64,000 bases of DNA from an uncultured Clostridia bacterium (GCA_947625725.1 CANQPI010000002.1:47144-111143), one strand, 5' to 3'. Shown: positions 17,698 to 26,737, counted from the stretch's first letter. Translations and numbers: made by a program. Notes: generated from the sequence alone by a model not told the origin.

Positions 17698-18951
17698 TTA
17701 TTTTGAGGTTGTCGTCAACCAATCTATCGCCTTGGCAAGGTCTATGTCATCAAATATGTGTTGCGGCGTCCACGGGATAAAAATATCCGGTTGAAGTCCT
17801 TTGCCTCTTGTGCCATTGCCGCTGTCTATCGCCTTGCTACGCGAGATGGGGTAGTGCAAAACATATTCTCCAAAGTCGAAATATGTAAGGTTGGCATAAT
17901 CGTTTACCCCCATTGTGGGACGACCGATAACCGTCACCTTTTGCAAGCGAGAAGCGATTTCCACAAAACTTTCCGCCGAGGATGCGCAATAATAGTCGGT
18001 AAGAACAACGACCTTTTCGGGACAACGCGTGCCTTTTGTCGGGAACAAAAATCCGTCGGGCTTTGCAGGTAAAAAACCTTTTCCTTTGTTTCTTGTCTGT
18101 TCTTCTATTCGCTCGACAATATACCTTCGAACTTCGTCGGAAGTGGTGCTTTCTAGATACTCTTTATAGAGTTTTATGCGTCCGTCTGCATTGCGCTCGG
18201 TGTAGAGAATATCATCTTCCCCTGTAAAAATCGGCTTGCCGCACATAGGGTCGTCCTCGGCAAGCAAAAATTTCAGAAGCGACAAAAATACGGTATCGCT
18301 CCCGCCGCAGTTATTTCTTAGATCTATGATGAGATTTTTGGTGCAAGTAATATCTTTTGAGGCATAATTCACTATTGACGAAATATCTCCTTCGTCAAAG
18401 AAATTGGTGAGTTTTATGTAGTAACAATCCTTATTGAGAAACTTGCATACGCAAGAGGGCTCGCTTGTTTGTCGCTCAATGTCCGCACGAACGGGGTAAT
18501 CAAACGTTTTGCGGGAGCGAACGGTAACGGCGGCGGCGTGGGCAATGACGGTTTCCCAACGTTCGCCCTGACGGTCGGGCGGATCGCTGTCGAAAAATGC
18601 GGCAAATTTTTGGGCGGCGCGCTCGATAGTCATTCCGTCGATGGCGACGATCTCATCTCCCTTGGAAAACGGCAGGTCTTTTTCCGCTTGGGTGATGAAC
18701 AAACTGTTGCCGTATCGCCTGACGCGAAAGCTGATATACGTGTTTGCCCTTTTTTTGTAAAAGTAGAGGTGTCCCCACACTTTGAAGGTAGCCAAATATT
18801 TGTCCACCGAAAACAGAAAGTCCTTTTCCGACATATCGTCGGCTATCTCGGACAAAAAAGATTTTGGGTCGCCGCCTTTGATGTCTTTGCAGAAAGAGGC
18901 GTCGTTTTGGCAAATGTCGATTATCGTTTTTGCTATTTCGGTTTTGGTCAT
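17698..18951 (-). CDS. S41 family peptidase (C-terminal processing peptidase type)
   Basis: The 417-residue protein contains a PDZ-like segment (F-S-K-G-D-E-I-V-A-I-D-G-M, about 94-106) and the S41 core with N-L-I-I-D-L-R-N-N-C-G-G and V-V-L-T-D-Y-Y-C-A-S-S-A-E-S-F. The Ser in A-S-S-A-E is the likely nucleophile. A late G-K-G-L-Q-P-D-I segment is typical of the family. Unlike CtpA-type enzymes there is no signal peptide, so it may act in the cytoplasm, as tricorn-like S41 proteins do. GGAG lies 8 nt before ATG 18951. It is monocistronic; no substrate can be deduced from neighbours. Confidence 0.88.
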   Translation of the reverse strand: MTKTEIAKTIIDICQNDASFCKDIKGGDPKSFLSEIADDMSEKDFLFSVDKYLATFKVWGHLYFYKKRANTYISFRVRRYGNSLFITQAEKDLPFSKGDEIVAIDGMTIERAAQKFAAFFDSDPPDRQGERWETVIAHAAAVTVRSRKTFDYPVRADIERQTSEPSCVCKFLNKDCYYIKLTNFFDEGDISSIVNYASKDITCTKNLIIDLRNNCGGSDTVFLSLLKFLLAEDDPMCGKPIFTGEDDILYTERNADGRIKLYKEYLESTTSDEVRRYIVERIEEQTRNKGKGFLPAKPDGFLFPTKGTRCPEKVVVLTDYYCASSAESFVEIASRLQKVTVIGRPTMGVNDYANLTYFDFGEYVLHYPISRSKAIDSGNGTRGKGLQPDIFIPWTPQHIFDDIDLAKAIDWLTTTSK

Positions 18952-18986
18952 TTATTGCTCCGCTAAATTTGTGTTTATTACAACCA

Positions 18987-19015
18987 ATTGTAGCATACTT
19001 GGCGACCGTTTTCAA
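18987..19015 (-). promoter_or_regulatory. promoter of S41 peptidase gene
   Basis: Minus strand TTGAAA (19015-19010), 17 bp, TACAAT (18992-18987). Confidence 0.75.
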
Positions 19016-19125
19016 GCGTAAAAACAATTTCGGCGCAACGGCGGTTGCATGACTTGATTGCGCTTGCCAACCCGTCTGCATTGCGCTCGCCGCGCTCTCC
19101 CGCGAAGGTAGAGTAACATTAAATC

Positions 19126-19168
19126 AAAAAAAAACATAACCCAATCCGTTGTTTTGGATTGAGTTATG
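19126..19168 (-). terminator. terminator of the nucleotidyltransferase gene
   Basis: Read on the minus strand, a 13-bp stem with one mismatch (CATAACTCAATCC / GGATTGGGTTATG) and an 8-nt loop is followed by nine T (19134-19126). It lies about 75 nt after the gene stop. Confidence 0.85.
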
Positions 19169-19243
19169 CTTTGGCGGCACGTCCGCGCCCGAATTTGAAC
19201 CATTCAAATACGGAAAGCAGATTGCGTTGTGCTATATTGTTGT

Positions 19244-19885
19244 TTACTTAAAATTTTGCTTATAAATTTCGTTTATTGTTTCGGCGAATAAAGCACGCGA
19301 TTTTTTGCCTGCAAGGTTATGATTTTTCTTTTCAATATATAAATCACGAATCTTTTGCCAAAGCATAGCGCTGTGGCTATCTTGCTTGATTAGATCTATG
19401 CGCTCGGATAATTCATAATATCCCTTTGGTTGATATTGCCATTCGTAGCTGTCTTGATTTTTGTTATAATGGATATATTTTTGACGCCCATTATCGCAAT
19501 TATATACGATGGCGAAATCCGCGCTATGTAAAATTTTTGAATTTTGACTGTCCTTTACCTTGATAGTTAAAACTCGTGTGCTATCTTCGGTATAATCATA
19601 TTGGAATTGACGGTTAAACTTATCAAATGCCTTTCTTAAAATATTTCTTACTTCTTTTGCAGAATACTTTTCATCGTCATCATTGACATATAGATTGACG
19701 TCGAAGTCATAACCTATGTTTGATGAATAATCCATTGTTACCATATTCTGTGCTGCACTGCCAATAAACTTATACTGAAACGTAAAATCTTCCCGTACTT
19801 CATTTTGTACAGCATGGATCAATCTTTCCAAATCTTCCTTTGCGTTTGCGTATTCCGCTTTTGTTACATATCTAAAATCGCTCAT
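19244..19885 (-). CDS. nucleotidyltransferase-fold protein
   Basis: The 213-residue protein shows the polymerase-beta-type nucleotidyltransferase signature: G-S at 42-43, D60-x-D62 in G-Y-D-F-D-V-N-L-Y-V, and a third acidic residue D123 in H-S-A-D-F-A-I-V. All three catalytic carboxylates are present, so it is probably active. The helical C-terminus (about 150-213) is basic. Function could be nucleotide second-messenger synthesis, RNA modification or a toxin-like activity; I cannot choose. ATG 19885 is selected over 19915 because AAGGAG (19897-19892) precedes it. It opens the AT-rich island and is adjacent to the restriction-modification genes, suggesting a defence role by context only. Confidence 0.7.
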   Translation of the reverse strand: MSDFRYVTKAEYANAKEDLERLIHAVQNEVREDFTFQYKFIGSAAQNMVTMDYSSNIGYDFDVNLYVNDDDEKYSAKEVRNILRKAFDKFNRQFQYDYTEDSTRVLTIKVKDSQNSKILHSADFAIVYNCDNGRQKYIHYNKNQDSYEWQYQPKGYYELSERIDLIKQDSHSAMLWQKIRDLYIEKKNHNLAGKKSRALFAETINEIYKQNFK

Positions 19886-19937
19886 AATAAACTCCTTGTA
19901 TCCCATGCCGCCCAAATGGCTTTTACCAAATCAGAAT

Positions 19938-19966
19938 ATTATAATGATTTATAGAAATAATGTCAA
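19938..19966 (-). promoter_or_regulatory. promoter of nucleotidyltransferase gene
   Basis: Minus strand TTGACA (19966-19961), 17 bp, TATAAT (19943-19938). Confidence 0.85.
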
Positions 19967-20201
19967 GGAAAATCTAGTAAAAATATCGATCGCCAAGGTA
20001 GTGTTATTCGCTTATATTGTGAGTTTCTTCTGCCAACTAATAAACGTATTTTAATTCACATTCGTTTGACTTATTAGTTATCATTTTATTTTTTGTCGCC
20101 ACATAATAATTTTTTTATATAAACAAAAACAACGGGTTAGATATTTAAAATCGCGATGCGAAAAAAAACAGTCAAAATTTTAATATGTGGATAAAATTCA
20201 A
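19967..20201. other. AT-rich divergent intergenic region, no gene seen
   Basis: Very AT-rich spacer between two divergent promoters. I see short A/T runs and TTATTAGTT-like partial inversions but no convincing reading frame or RNA structure. Confidence 0.5.
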
Positions 20202-20230
20202 TTGCAAAATAAGAAAAAAAATTGTATACT
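20202..20230 (+). promoter_or_regulatory. promoter of the two-domain methyltransferase gene
   Basis: TTGCAA (20202-20207), 17 bp, TATACT (20225-20230), about 32 nt before the ATG, with AGAGGT as ribosome site. Confidence 0.75.
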
Positions 20231-20261
20231 GAATAATATGATTGTTTAAAAGAGGTAATTT

Positions 20262-23138
20262 ATGGACTTCGCTGTTTTAAATTATCAGGGTAGTAAGCAA
20301 AAATTACGTGATTTTATATTTGAAAATCTATCCCAATATCTGCCTGAGAAAAAGGCAATATTGGATATTTTTTCGGGTTCGGCAGCGGTTAGTGAAATAT
20401 TCAAAAAAAATTATATGGTTTTTGCCAATGATACCGAATTGTTTGCCAGCATTATTGCCGATGCAATATTAAATAAACCGATAGCATTGACCGATGAGTT
20501 TTATTTTGATTTTAATGAAGCGTATAGTAGGAATTTCAAACACATTACAGCTTATTTTGAACAATATATAACATTAGAAGAAACCTACGTGATTGATAAC
20601 AATAAAGCGGAGTTGATTAGATTATATCAGAATTATCCAACAATTTGGAATAACGCGGTTTCTCCTATCACAGGAAATAAGATTACTGCAACTAATTTAA
20701 AAAACTCGGGAGAATATTGTCTTTTTCTCTCTTACTACGCAAGCAGTTACTTTGGAATCAAGCAAGCGGCAGAAATAGACGCAATAATTAAAACGATTAA
20801 AAATATCGATGTAACATGTCAAAATGTATTATATACATGTTTATTTTATGCCATGAAAGAAGTAGTTTTTTCAAAAGACGGTCATATGGCACAACCCTTA
20901 AATCTCACAAAAAATTATACGCGTCTTATTAAACAGCGCAAAAAAAGCATATACGAAATCTTTTTAAAGAAATATAACGAATATTTAAATACTAAACCGG
21001 CAAAGTATTCCGGGAAAAACCTTGTTTATAACGAGGATTTTAATGTGCTTCTTAATCGTGATTGCATAAAACAAGTGGGACTTATATATGCCGATCCTCC
21101 ATATACAGATATGCAATATTCAAGATACTATCATCTTCTTAATGTCGCTGCGAGATATAATTTTCCGGAGCCGTCAATAGTTCAAGGTAAGTACACAACC
21201 GGATTGTATACGGAAGGCAGATATCAATCAAAATTGAGTCAACGAAACTCAGCCAAAAGTCAAATGGAAAGGTTGATTTCTTTTTGCGCCCAAAACAATA
21301 TTAATTTGGCAATTAGTTTTGCATACCCCCAAGACACAGAAAACCAAGCCACAGATAGATATGTTATGTCAATTGATGATATAGTGTGTGCGGCAAAACA
21401 ATTTTTCCCTATTGATAAAATTCGTATAGTAACACAATCCTATAATCATGCCAATCAAAGAAACAGCACACAAAAAAAAGTATTGGAATATTTAATTCTT
21501 TGCGGAACTCCCAATATTCCACCGTTGAATTACTTCACATTTAAAAATAAATTGCTTCAAATTGTTCCGTCAAAAAACAATCCAATGTATAACTCGCATA
21601 TATATTGGTCTCAAAAATCGTATAATGTATGCGACTATCTTATAAAAAGTTTGTCAAAAGAAGGAGATATTGTTTTTGACCCGTTTATGGGATCGGGCGT
21701 AACAATATTAGAGTCTATTAAAAGCGGGATGAATCGCAAGGCAATAGGATGCGATATAAATGAATTGCCTATTTTTATCTCGAAGACATTACTAAATATC
21801 AATTCGGTTAAAAATGTAGAGACATTAATCACATCTTTTTCTACGAAAATCACCCCTTTAATTAGTCGGTATCATACGATTTGTCCTAATTGTGGAAGTA
21901 TCGGAATAGTAACGAAAGTAATTTTTGATAAACCACATAGACTTAAAAACGATTATAAAGTAACTAAGATTTATTACAAATGTTCGAATTGTAAACAAAC
22001 AGAAAAAGAGCCCGATCAGCATGATATTGATCGGATGCACTCAAACGAGCCATTGCAATATGTAAGGGATATTGCGTTATTGCAAAATTCCAAAATAGCA
22101 GTATGCGAAAACGACTCTATTAAGAATATATTTACCGAAAGAAATTTGGACGTTTTAGACAAAGTTTTGGCGGTAATTGATACCTATGATTCTGCTGAAA
22201 AAGAAATTTTGCAATATATTCTTATGTCGATTTTACATCTTTGCAAAATTACAGACTCACACTCAAATTCTCAATGGCCTTTATGGATACCCAAAGAAAA
22301 TTGTGTAGAAAAAAATGTGATAGAGCTTTTAATAAAAAAACTAAATTCTTTTATGCAAGTAAAAGACTTCATGCAAGAAAACTATGGTTTTTCTAAAGTT
22401 GCTCAAAATTATTCGTTTTTAAAAAAGAATACTTGCTTACTTCTAAAAAAGGGAAGTCAATTTATTCGAGAGGATGAGATCCCGAATAATGGCGTGGATT
22501 TAATCATTACAGACCCGCCATATTTGGATCAAGTGTTATATTCTGAGTACTTACAACTATATTCACCATTTTTTAGTTTGGATATTAATTTTGATGACGA
22601 AATAGTTGTATCTACCGCAGTGGGAAGGAATAAAGATAGAGAGAATTATTTTGAACTAATGGATCAAGTATTTACCATGTGTTCAAAAAAATTAAAGATA
22701 AATCATCATCTTTGCCTTTATTTTCACGACTCCAATCTAAAAGTTTGGGACCGCCTTATATCTATTTTAGAGCGTAATCACTTTAGATTCATTATGCAGT
22801 CTCATATAGATAAATCAATGACGGTAAAAAACATAATAAGTCCTAAGAAATCTTTAAATGGGGACTCGATATTGATTTTTATTAAAGACGATTTGACAAC
22901 AGTGCCTCAAGCAAAAGAATCAATTCAAGAAATTGAACGAAACATCATTACGCAGGCTAACGCGATGCTCAAGCAATGCGGACATCTAACCACGCCGCAA
23001 CTTTATGATAATGGACTGATAGAAGTTCTTATTCATAACGGTTGGCTTTCCCCGTTATCAAAAAAATATAATACTATTGTAGATTTGCTTGAAAAACATT
23101 TAAGATGGGATCCTATAAATTCATATTGGACAAGATAA
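20262..23138 (+). CDS. two-domain DNA methyltransferase (D12-type plus N6/N4-type fusion)
   Basis: The 958-residue protein carries two complete methyltransferase modules. The N-terminal one resembles D12/Dam-type adenine methyltransferases: an N-Y-x-G-S-K-x-x-L start, F-S-G-S (37-40) and catalytic D-P-P-Y (278-281). The second has D-P-F-M-G-S-G (473-479) as AdoMet-binding motif, a four-Cys zinc ribbon (C541, C544, C574, C577) and D-P-P-Y (751-754). Two different modules in one chain would suit methylation of the two strands of an asymmetric site. It converges on an endonuclease fusion gene and is AT-rich in codon choice, unlike flanking genes. Base and site specificity are unknown. It is most likely the modification enzyme of a type II-like system. 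Confidence 0.88.
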   Translation: MDFAVLNYQGSKQKLRDFIFENLSQYLPEKKAILDIFSGSAAVSEIFKKNYMVFANDTELFASIIADAILNKPIALTDEFYFDFNEAYSRNFKHITAYFEQYITLEETYVIDNNKAELIRLYQNYPTIWNNAVSPITGNKITATNLKNSGEYCLFLSYYASSYFGIKQAAEIDAIIKTIKNIDVTCQNVLYTCLFYAMKEVVFSKDGHMAQPLNLTKNYTRLIKQRKKSIYEIFLKKYNEYLNTKPAKYSGKNLVYNEDFNVLLNRDCIKQVGLIYADPPYTDMQYSRYYHLLNVAARYNFPEPSIVQGKYTTGLYTEGRYQSKLSQRNSAKSQMERLISFCAQNNINLAISFAYPQDTENQATDRYVMSIDDIVCAAKQFFPIDKIRIVTQSYNHANQRNSTQKKVLEYLILCGTPNIPPLNYFTFKNKLLQIVPSKNNPMYNSHIYWSQKSYNVCDYLIKSLSKEGDIVFDPFMGSGVTILESIKSGMNRKAIGCDINELPIFISKTLLNINSVKNVETLITSFSTKITPLISRYHTICPNCGSIGIVTKVIFDKPHRLKNDYKVTKIYYKCSNCKQTEKEPDQHDIDRMHSNEPLQYVRDIALLQNSKIAVCENDSIKNIFTERNLDVLDKVLAVIDTYDSAEKEILQYILMSILHLCKITDSHSNSQWPLWIPKENCVEKNVIELLIKKLNSFMQVKDFMQENYGFSKVAQNYSFLKKNTCLLLKKGSQFIREDEIPNNGVDLIITDPPYLDQVLYSEYLQLYSPFFSLDINFDDEIVVSTAVGRNKDRENYFELMDQVFTMCSKKLKINHHLCLYFHDSNLKVWDRLISILERNHFRFIMQSHIDKSMTVKNIISPKKSLNGDSILIFIKDDLTTVPQAKESIQEIERNIITQANAMLKQCGHLTTPQLYDNGLIEVLIHNGWLSPLSKKYNTIVDLLEKHLRWDPINSYWTR

Positions 23139-23139
23139 A

Positions 23140-23181
23140 AATAAAAGCGATGTAATCAATTTTGATTGCATCGCTTTTATT
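23140..23181. terminator. bidirectional terminator between convergent RM genes
   Basis: A long near-perfect hairpin: AATAAAAGCGATG, one weak pair, AATCAA, 2-nt loop, TTGATT, CATCGCTTTTATT. U-rich ends occur in both directions. It separates the two convergent genes by 44 nt. Confidence 0.85.
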
Positions 23182-23182
23182 G

Positions 23183-25564
23183 TTATCTAATGGTAATAGC
23201 CCCATTAAAATAACGTCCGGGAAAATGTTTGTTTAGTAATTCAATTGTTTGTAGTCCGTTAATTATTTCCACGCCACAAAGCTTGGCTTCTTTTTTGCCA
23301 TCTTCCGTATAGTCCGAAGTGGTGATGCAAAAAGCCTTATAATATTTATGTAAGGTTAGTTCCGTATACAATCTTTGAATTGGTGTCGACCCAACATTTG
23401 CGTTCCAACGCTTACACTGAAAAATGCAAGCATTCTCGTTTTTCTTTGCTATTAGGTCTACCCCTAAGTCCCCCGAGCCTCCAACGACCAATACATCCTC
23501 ATATCCCTCGGCAGTTAAAAGATTTTTTATTAGTTGTTCGAATTCTGTTCCGGAAAGAGTTGAAATATCTATCGCATTTTCGCAGGGAACAGTTTCGGCT
23601 TTTCTTTCTACAAAATACCCATCTTGGATTGTGCAATAATTTTTTATTAGTTTCTCTATCGCTTTTTGATGTTCGTCGTTTGCTAAAACTTGCTCAATTG
23701 TTTTGGGGTTTCCATCGCACAAAGACGTTGTTAACTCTTGGTAGATATCTTCGAGTAGAAATTTATTATGTGTTTTTAATAATTTTTTTATATATAAAGG
23801 TACTAAATTGTATAGCTTAGCAAACAGTAAATCGTCATCTTCGATAGTAAGATACAATCTGTTCTCATCTAAAAAAACAAAGCCATGAATACAACTAAAA
23901 TTCGATTGGATAATTCTCCTGATTTTTTCTATTATTTTTGTGTTTGCAACGATTTTATGAGTTTGCAACAAATTATCTATAATGCCTTGAACTGCGGCAC
24001 TGATAGATACACCGTTAGCACCGGCTTTTGTCACTTGCCTATAAACAAACTTGGTTATTTCAAATTCATAGTTCATTTCATTTAAGTAAAAATAGGCATT
24101 GTCATCTGATAGTTTTTGAAAAAATACTATTTGCTCATGCGACAGGGTATTGGTTTTTGACGATTGCTTTTTTAATGTAGGGTCATTCTTTTTTAGCGTT
24201 ATGGAATGCACAAATTCAAAGCCGTTTTTACGTGCCAAATTCATAATCTCTAAATAAATTTTAAAGTACTTTTCTTTTCCCAAATTTAATGTAAACACAG
24301 CTAAACCATCAGGGCGGATTGCTTTAGACAGTTGTGAAAACATGTTATCAAGATCTCGACAGTAACTCTCGATTGTGTTTTTATTTTGACGTGATGGCGC
24401 ATTGGTAAGAACTATTTCTTCATCAAGCATCTGTTTTGTTAGAGCAAATGTTTTTTTGTCATAAAATGTTTCTAACCAAACTCGGTACAATTGATTGCGC
24501 TCTAAATAAGGCACCTGATCTGTGTAAGGAAAATCAGTATAGATAATATCTGCCTTGATTTCAGGATGAGCATTAATGAACGTTGCATAATCCGCTCTAA
24601 AAAGTTTGATGCGCGCGTCGTTTTCGTCAATTTGAAATTCAGGATGTGCTTTTTTGAAATTTACGAAATTTTTGTATTTTTCTTCAAATAAAAGCCATAC
24701 ATTTGTCTCTTGGGCTTTTTCTTTCAATACATGATATAAAATATCTGTTGCCGAACCGTACATTGCAATTCTTGCAAGGGAAAGCGTCGAAACCAAAGCG
24801 TTTTCCAAAAGGTCTCGCTCGTTGCAATTGGGGATAGAATTTATGGCGTCTTGTATTAGTAATAAGGCAATTTTAGAACGCTTAACAAATATTTTATCGT
24901 ATTTATTGGCGCCGGTTTCTTTGGTAATATTAATTCTACTGTTTTCTATATATTCTGTGTTGGGAAATCTTGAAGTATCAAAAGAGTCCAAAGATTTTAT
25001 TTTTTGCAAGTCTTTTTCATCAAAGCGTTTTGATTTTTTTCCGCAGTAAGGACATGCCGCAACTAATTTTACATTCTCGTGATTTTGAATTTCTCTATTG
25101 GGAACAGGATTAAATAATCCTTCTTCGCCATTAGCGGGATCAAATAACAGTTTGGAAATATAATTTACCGAGCCGCAACATTCCGTTTGGTAAAGAGACA
25201 TTATTTGATCATATACTGTCTTTTTTATATATTGAAAATAATTATTCAATTTATCATAATCGGTTTTCAGCACTAGAGAGTGAAATGCGAAATAAGAATA
25301 TTGATCCAATTCCGTCCCGATAATCTCTTTCGCCTTTGTATTTGCCGCCGCTAAGATAAATGAACCTGATCCAAAAAACGGATCAAACACAACCGAGGAA
25401 TCATCGGTTAATCTCGCCAATACTTCGCTGGCAATGTTTATAGATTTTCTTCCCTTGTAGTTAAATGTTACCCTAAACTCGCCGGGCACGGTATTAGGCA
25501 ACGCTTGTACAATGGTCTCAATTTGTAAAATTCTGTCTTTCGTCTTTTTAACACAATCTTTCAT
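23183..25564 (-). CDS. methyltransferase-like protein fused to Mrr-type restriction endonuclease
   Basis: The 793-residue protein begins with a methyltransferase module: V-F-D-P-F-F-G-S-G (61-67), a Cys-x-x-Cys element near 170, and T-D-F-P-Y (344-347) where D-P-P-Y is expected. Its layout parallels the second module of the convergent 958-residue enzyme, including the following Q-V-x-Y-x-E-x-x-Q-L-Y. A middle helical region (about 480-660) precedes a C-terminal PD-(D/E)xK nuclease of the Mrr_cat type with E676, G-V-D703-L and Q716-C-K718. This arrangement predicts a restriction enzyme with a degenerate or altered methyltransferase/recognition module. It is 12 nt downstream of a controller-like regulator and presumably cotranscribed. 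Confidence 0.87.
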   Translation of the reverse strand: MKDCVKKTKDRILQIETIVQALPNTVPGEFRVTFNYKGRKSINIASEVLARLTDDSSVVFDPFFGSGSFILAAANTKAKEIIGTELDQYSYFAFHSLVLKTDYDKLNNYFQYIKKTVYDQIMSLYQTECCGSVNYISKLLFDPANGEEGLFNPVPNREIQNHENVKLVAACPYCGKKSKRFDEKDLQKIKSLDSFDTSRFPNTEYIENSRINITKETGANKYDKIFVKRSKIALLLIQDAINSIPNCNERDLLENALVSTLSLARIAMYGSATDILYHVLKEKAQETNVWLLFEEKYKNFVNFKKAHPEFQIDENDARIKLFRADYATFINAHPEIKADIIYTDFPYTDQVPYLERNQLYRVWLETFYDKKTFALTKQMLDEEIVLTNAPSRQNKNTIESYCRDLDNMFSQLSKAIRPDGLAVFTLNLGKEKYFKIYLEIMNLARKNGFEFVHSITLKKNDPTLKKQSSKTNTLSHEQIVFFQKLSDDNAYFYLNEMNYEFEITKFVYRQVTKAGANGVSISAAVQGIIDNLLQTHKIVANTKIIEKIRRIIQSNFSCIHGFVFLDENRLYLTIEDDDLLFAKLYNLVPLYIKKLLKTHNKFLLEDIYQELTTSLCDGNPKTIEQVLANDEHQKAIEKLIKNYCTIQDGYFVERKAETVPCENAIDISTLSGTEFEQLIKNLLTAEGYEDVLVVGGSGDLGVDLIAKKNENACIFQCKRWNANVGSTPIQRLYTELTLHKYYKAFCITTSDYTEDGKKEAKLCGVEIINGLQTIELLNKHFPGRYFNGAITIR

Positions 25565-25576
25565 AAAACTACCTTC

Positions 25577-26092
25577 CTAATAGATTTTTGGCATTAAAAG
25601 TTCGTAGGATTCAATGTTGAGTGATCTTGAAATGTAATCAAGCGTCTTTAAAGGAGGAATCCGTCGGCTGTTCTTTCTTAAATATGATGTTAACATGGTT
25701 TCTGTTATGTAAATATCTCCGGGCTTATAATCACTGTTGACCAAGTCGCACTTTTCAATAAGATTAAATTTTCTTTTTTTATTAAATATTACTTGTAAAT
25801 TTTGCACGAACGCTGTGACGGAATCATTCGCGGAAACGCCATTGTTCTCAAGTTGTCCATCCGATTTTAATAATTGAAAAGTGTGACAGCCGAGGCGATT
25901 GGCTATCTTATCAATCGTTTTCAAAGAAGGAGATCTTTTCCGACACATCCATCCTTTTAATGTGGATAAATTAACAGAAATTTCGGACGCTAAAGTTTCA
26001 TAGTTAAGCACATCAGGAGAGCATAGCATCAACTTGTTTAGCTTAGACACTAATATATTTAACGAACTTGAATTGTTGAGGTTATCAATCAT
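25577..26092 (-). CDS. controller-like regulator with two helix-turn-helix segments
   Basis: The 171-residue protein has a first XRE-like helix-turn-helix (L-A-S-E-I-S-V-N-L-S-T-L-K-G-W, with R-K-R-S-P-S-L-K-T-I-D-K-I-A) at about 35-75. A second similar unit (I-T-E-T-M-L-T-S-Y-L-R-K-N-S-R-R-I-P-P-L-K-T-L-D-Y-I) lies at about 125-160. It sits directly upstream of the endonuclease fusion gene and its stop overlaps that gene's ribosome site. Restriction-modification systems often delay nuclease expression with such a C protein. No Shine-Dalgarno precedes the ATG, and the predicted transcript starts at the ATG itself. An acting role as autoregulator is inferred from the operator-like repeats at 26128-26170. 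Confidence 0.75.
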   Translation of the reverse strand: MIDNLNNSSSLNILVSKLNKLMLCSPDVLNYETLASEISVNLSTLKGWMCRKRSPSLKTIDKIANRLGCHTFQLLKSDGQLENNGVSANDSVTAFVQNLQVIFNKKRKFNLIEKCDLVNSDYKPGDIYITETMLTSYLRKNSRRIPPLKTLDYISRSLNIESYELLMPKIY

Positions 26093-26098
26093 AATAAT

Positions 26099-26127
26099 AT
26101 TGTAGCACGATTTTTATGTGAAATCAA
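26099..26127 (-). promoter_or_regulatory. promoter predicting a leaderless controller transcript
   Basis: Minus strand TTGATT (26127-26122), 17 bp, TACAAT (26104-26099). Only six bases separate the -10 from the start codon at 26092, so the start site should coincide with the A of ATG. No ribosome site exists in between. Confidence 0.75.
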
Positions 26128-26170
26128 CACTATTTGCAACCAAATATGTAAAATATGCACTATTTGCAAC
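26128..26170. promoter_or_regulatory. direct-repeat operator upstream of controller promoter
   Basis: CACTATTTGCAAC occurs twice, at 26128-26140 and 26158-26170, exactly 30 bp apart (about three helical turns). The first copy abuts the -35 element. This resembles C-box or activator sites of controller proteins. Confidence 0.65.
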
Positions 26171-26620
26171 TATAGTGGATTCAACTTTGTCATTCTTGTA
26201 GTTTTATTTAAATAATGAAATTGTGAGAGAAAAAGACAGGGAATAGATTCTTTTTCAATATATAATTAAACTTTACCTAAAAATTAAGAGAAAGAGGAGA
26301 TGTTATATGATAATTGAATCACAAAGTTTTGGGATTAAGAAGATGATTTAAGGCGAAATGTTAAAGTTAATTCCGAAAAATTATTGTGTCAGTATTGAAT
26401 ACATGAAGGTTGTCAATTTCAAATTTTACATATAAATACGATAGACCTTCCGACAACAAGTCGTAGTCTTGTGTCCAAATGGAAAGAGATCTAAGCTCTT
26501 TCAAGTTTTGTTGTTTTGATTTAAACGTTTTTTGTCCGCTATCTTAAATTTCTTTTTAATCTGATTTTCGATTCAGTAACTTTAATTGTTTACTTGTACA
26601 ATAAGTCTGAGGAGAATATT
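26171..26620. other. AT-rich intergenic region with gene debris
   Basis: Only very short frames are seen, for example a 14-codon ORF after AAAGAGGAG near 26307 and a 25-codon ORF near 26359. Neither resembles a known protein. A short inversion AGATCTAAGCTCTTTC lies near 26489. The stretch looks like degraded sequence at the island edge. Confidence 0.5.
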
Positions 26621-26656
26621 ATGATCGAACTCGGTAAGCGCAGAACGGAATTTTAG
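26621..26656 (+). pseudogene. possible 5' remnant of an S1-domain CvfB-like gene
   Basis: After TGAGGAGAAT a start codon opens a 12-residue frame beginning M-I-E-L-G-K-R and stopping at TAG. CvfB-type S1 RNA-binding proteins commonly begin M-I-E-L-G-K, so this may be the surviving start of such a gene. The match is very short and could be chance. Confidence 0.3.
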
Positions 26657-26693
26657 GGCAAGGGACTCGTCACAACCTGTTGCGAGGTCATGT

Positions 26694-26722
26694 AAAAAAC
26701 CTCAACCAAAGCGGTTGAGGTT
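26694..26722 (-). terminator. terminator of the XRE repressor gene
   Basis: Minus strand stem AACCTCAACC / GGTTGAGGTT with a 5-nt loop, leading into a six-T run. Confidence 0.85.
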
Positions 26723-26737
26723 GAAAAAAAAGCCATT

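Noticed and set aside
19160..19230. Possible tRNA on the minus strand (GGTTCAAATT-like segment)
   Set aside because: The T-arm cannot pair and no acceptor or anticodon arm is present.
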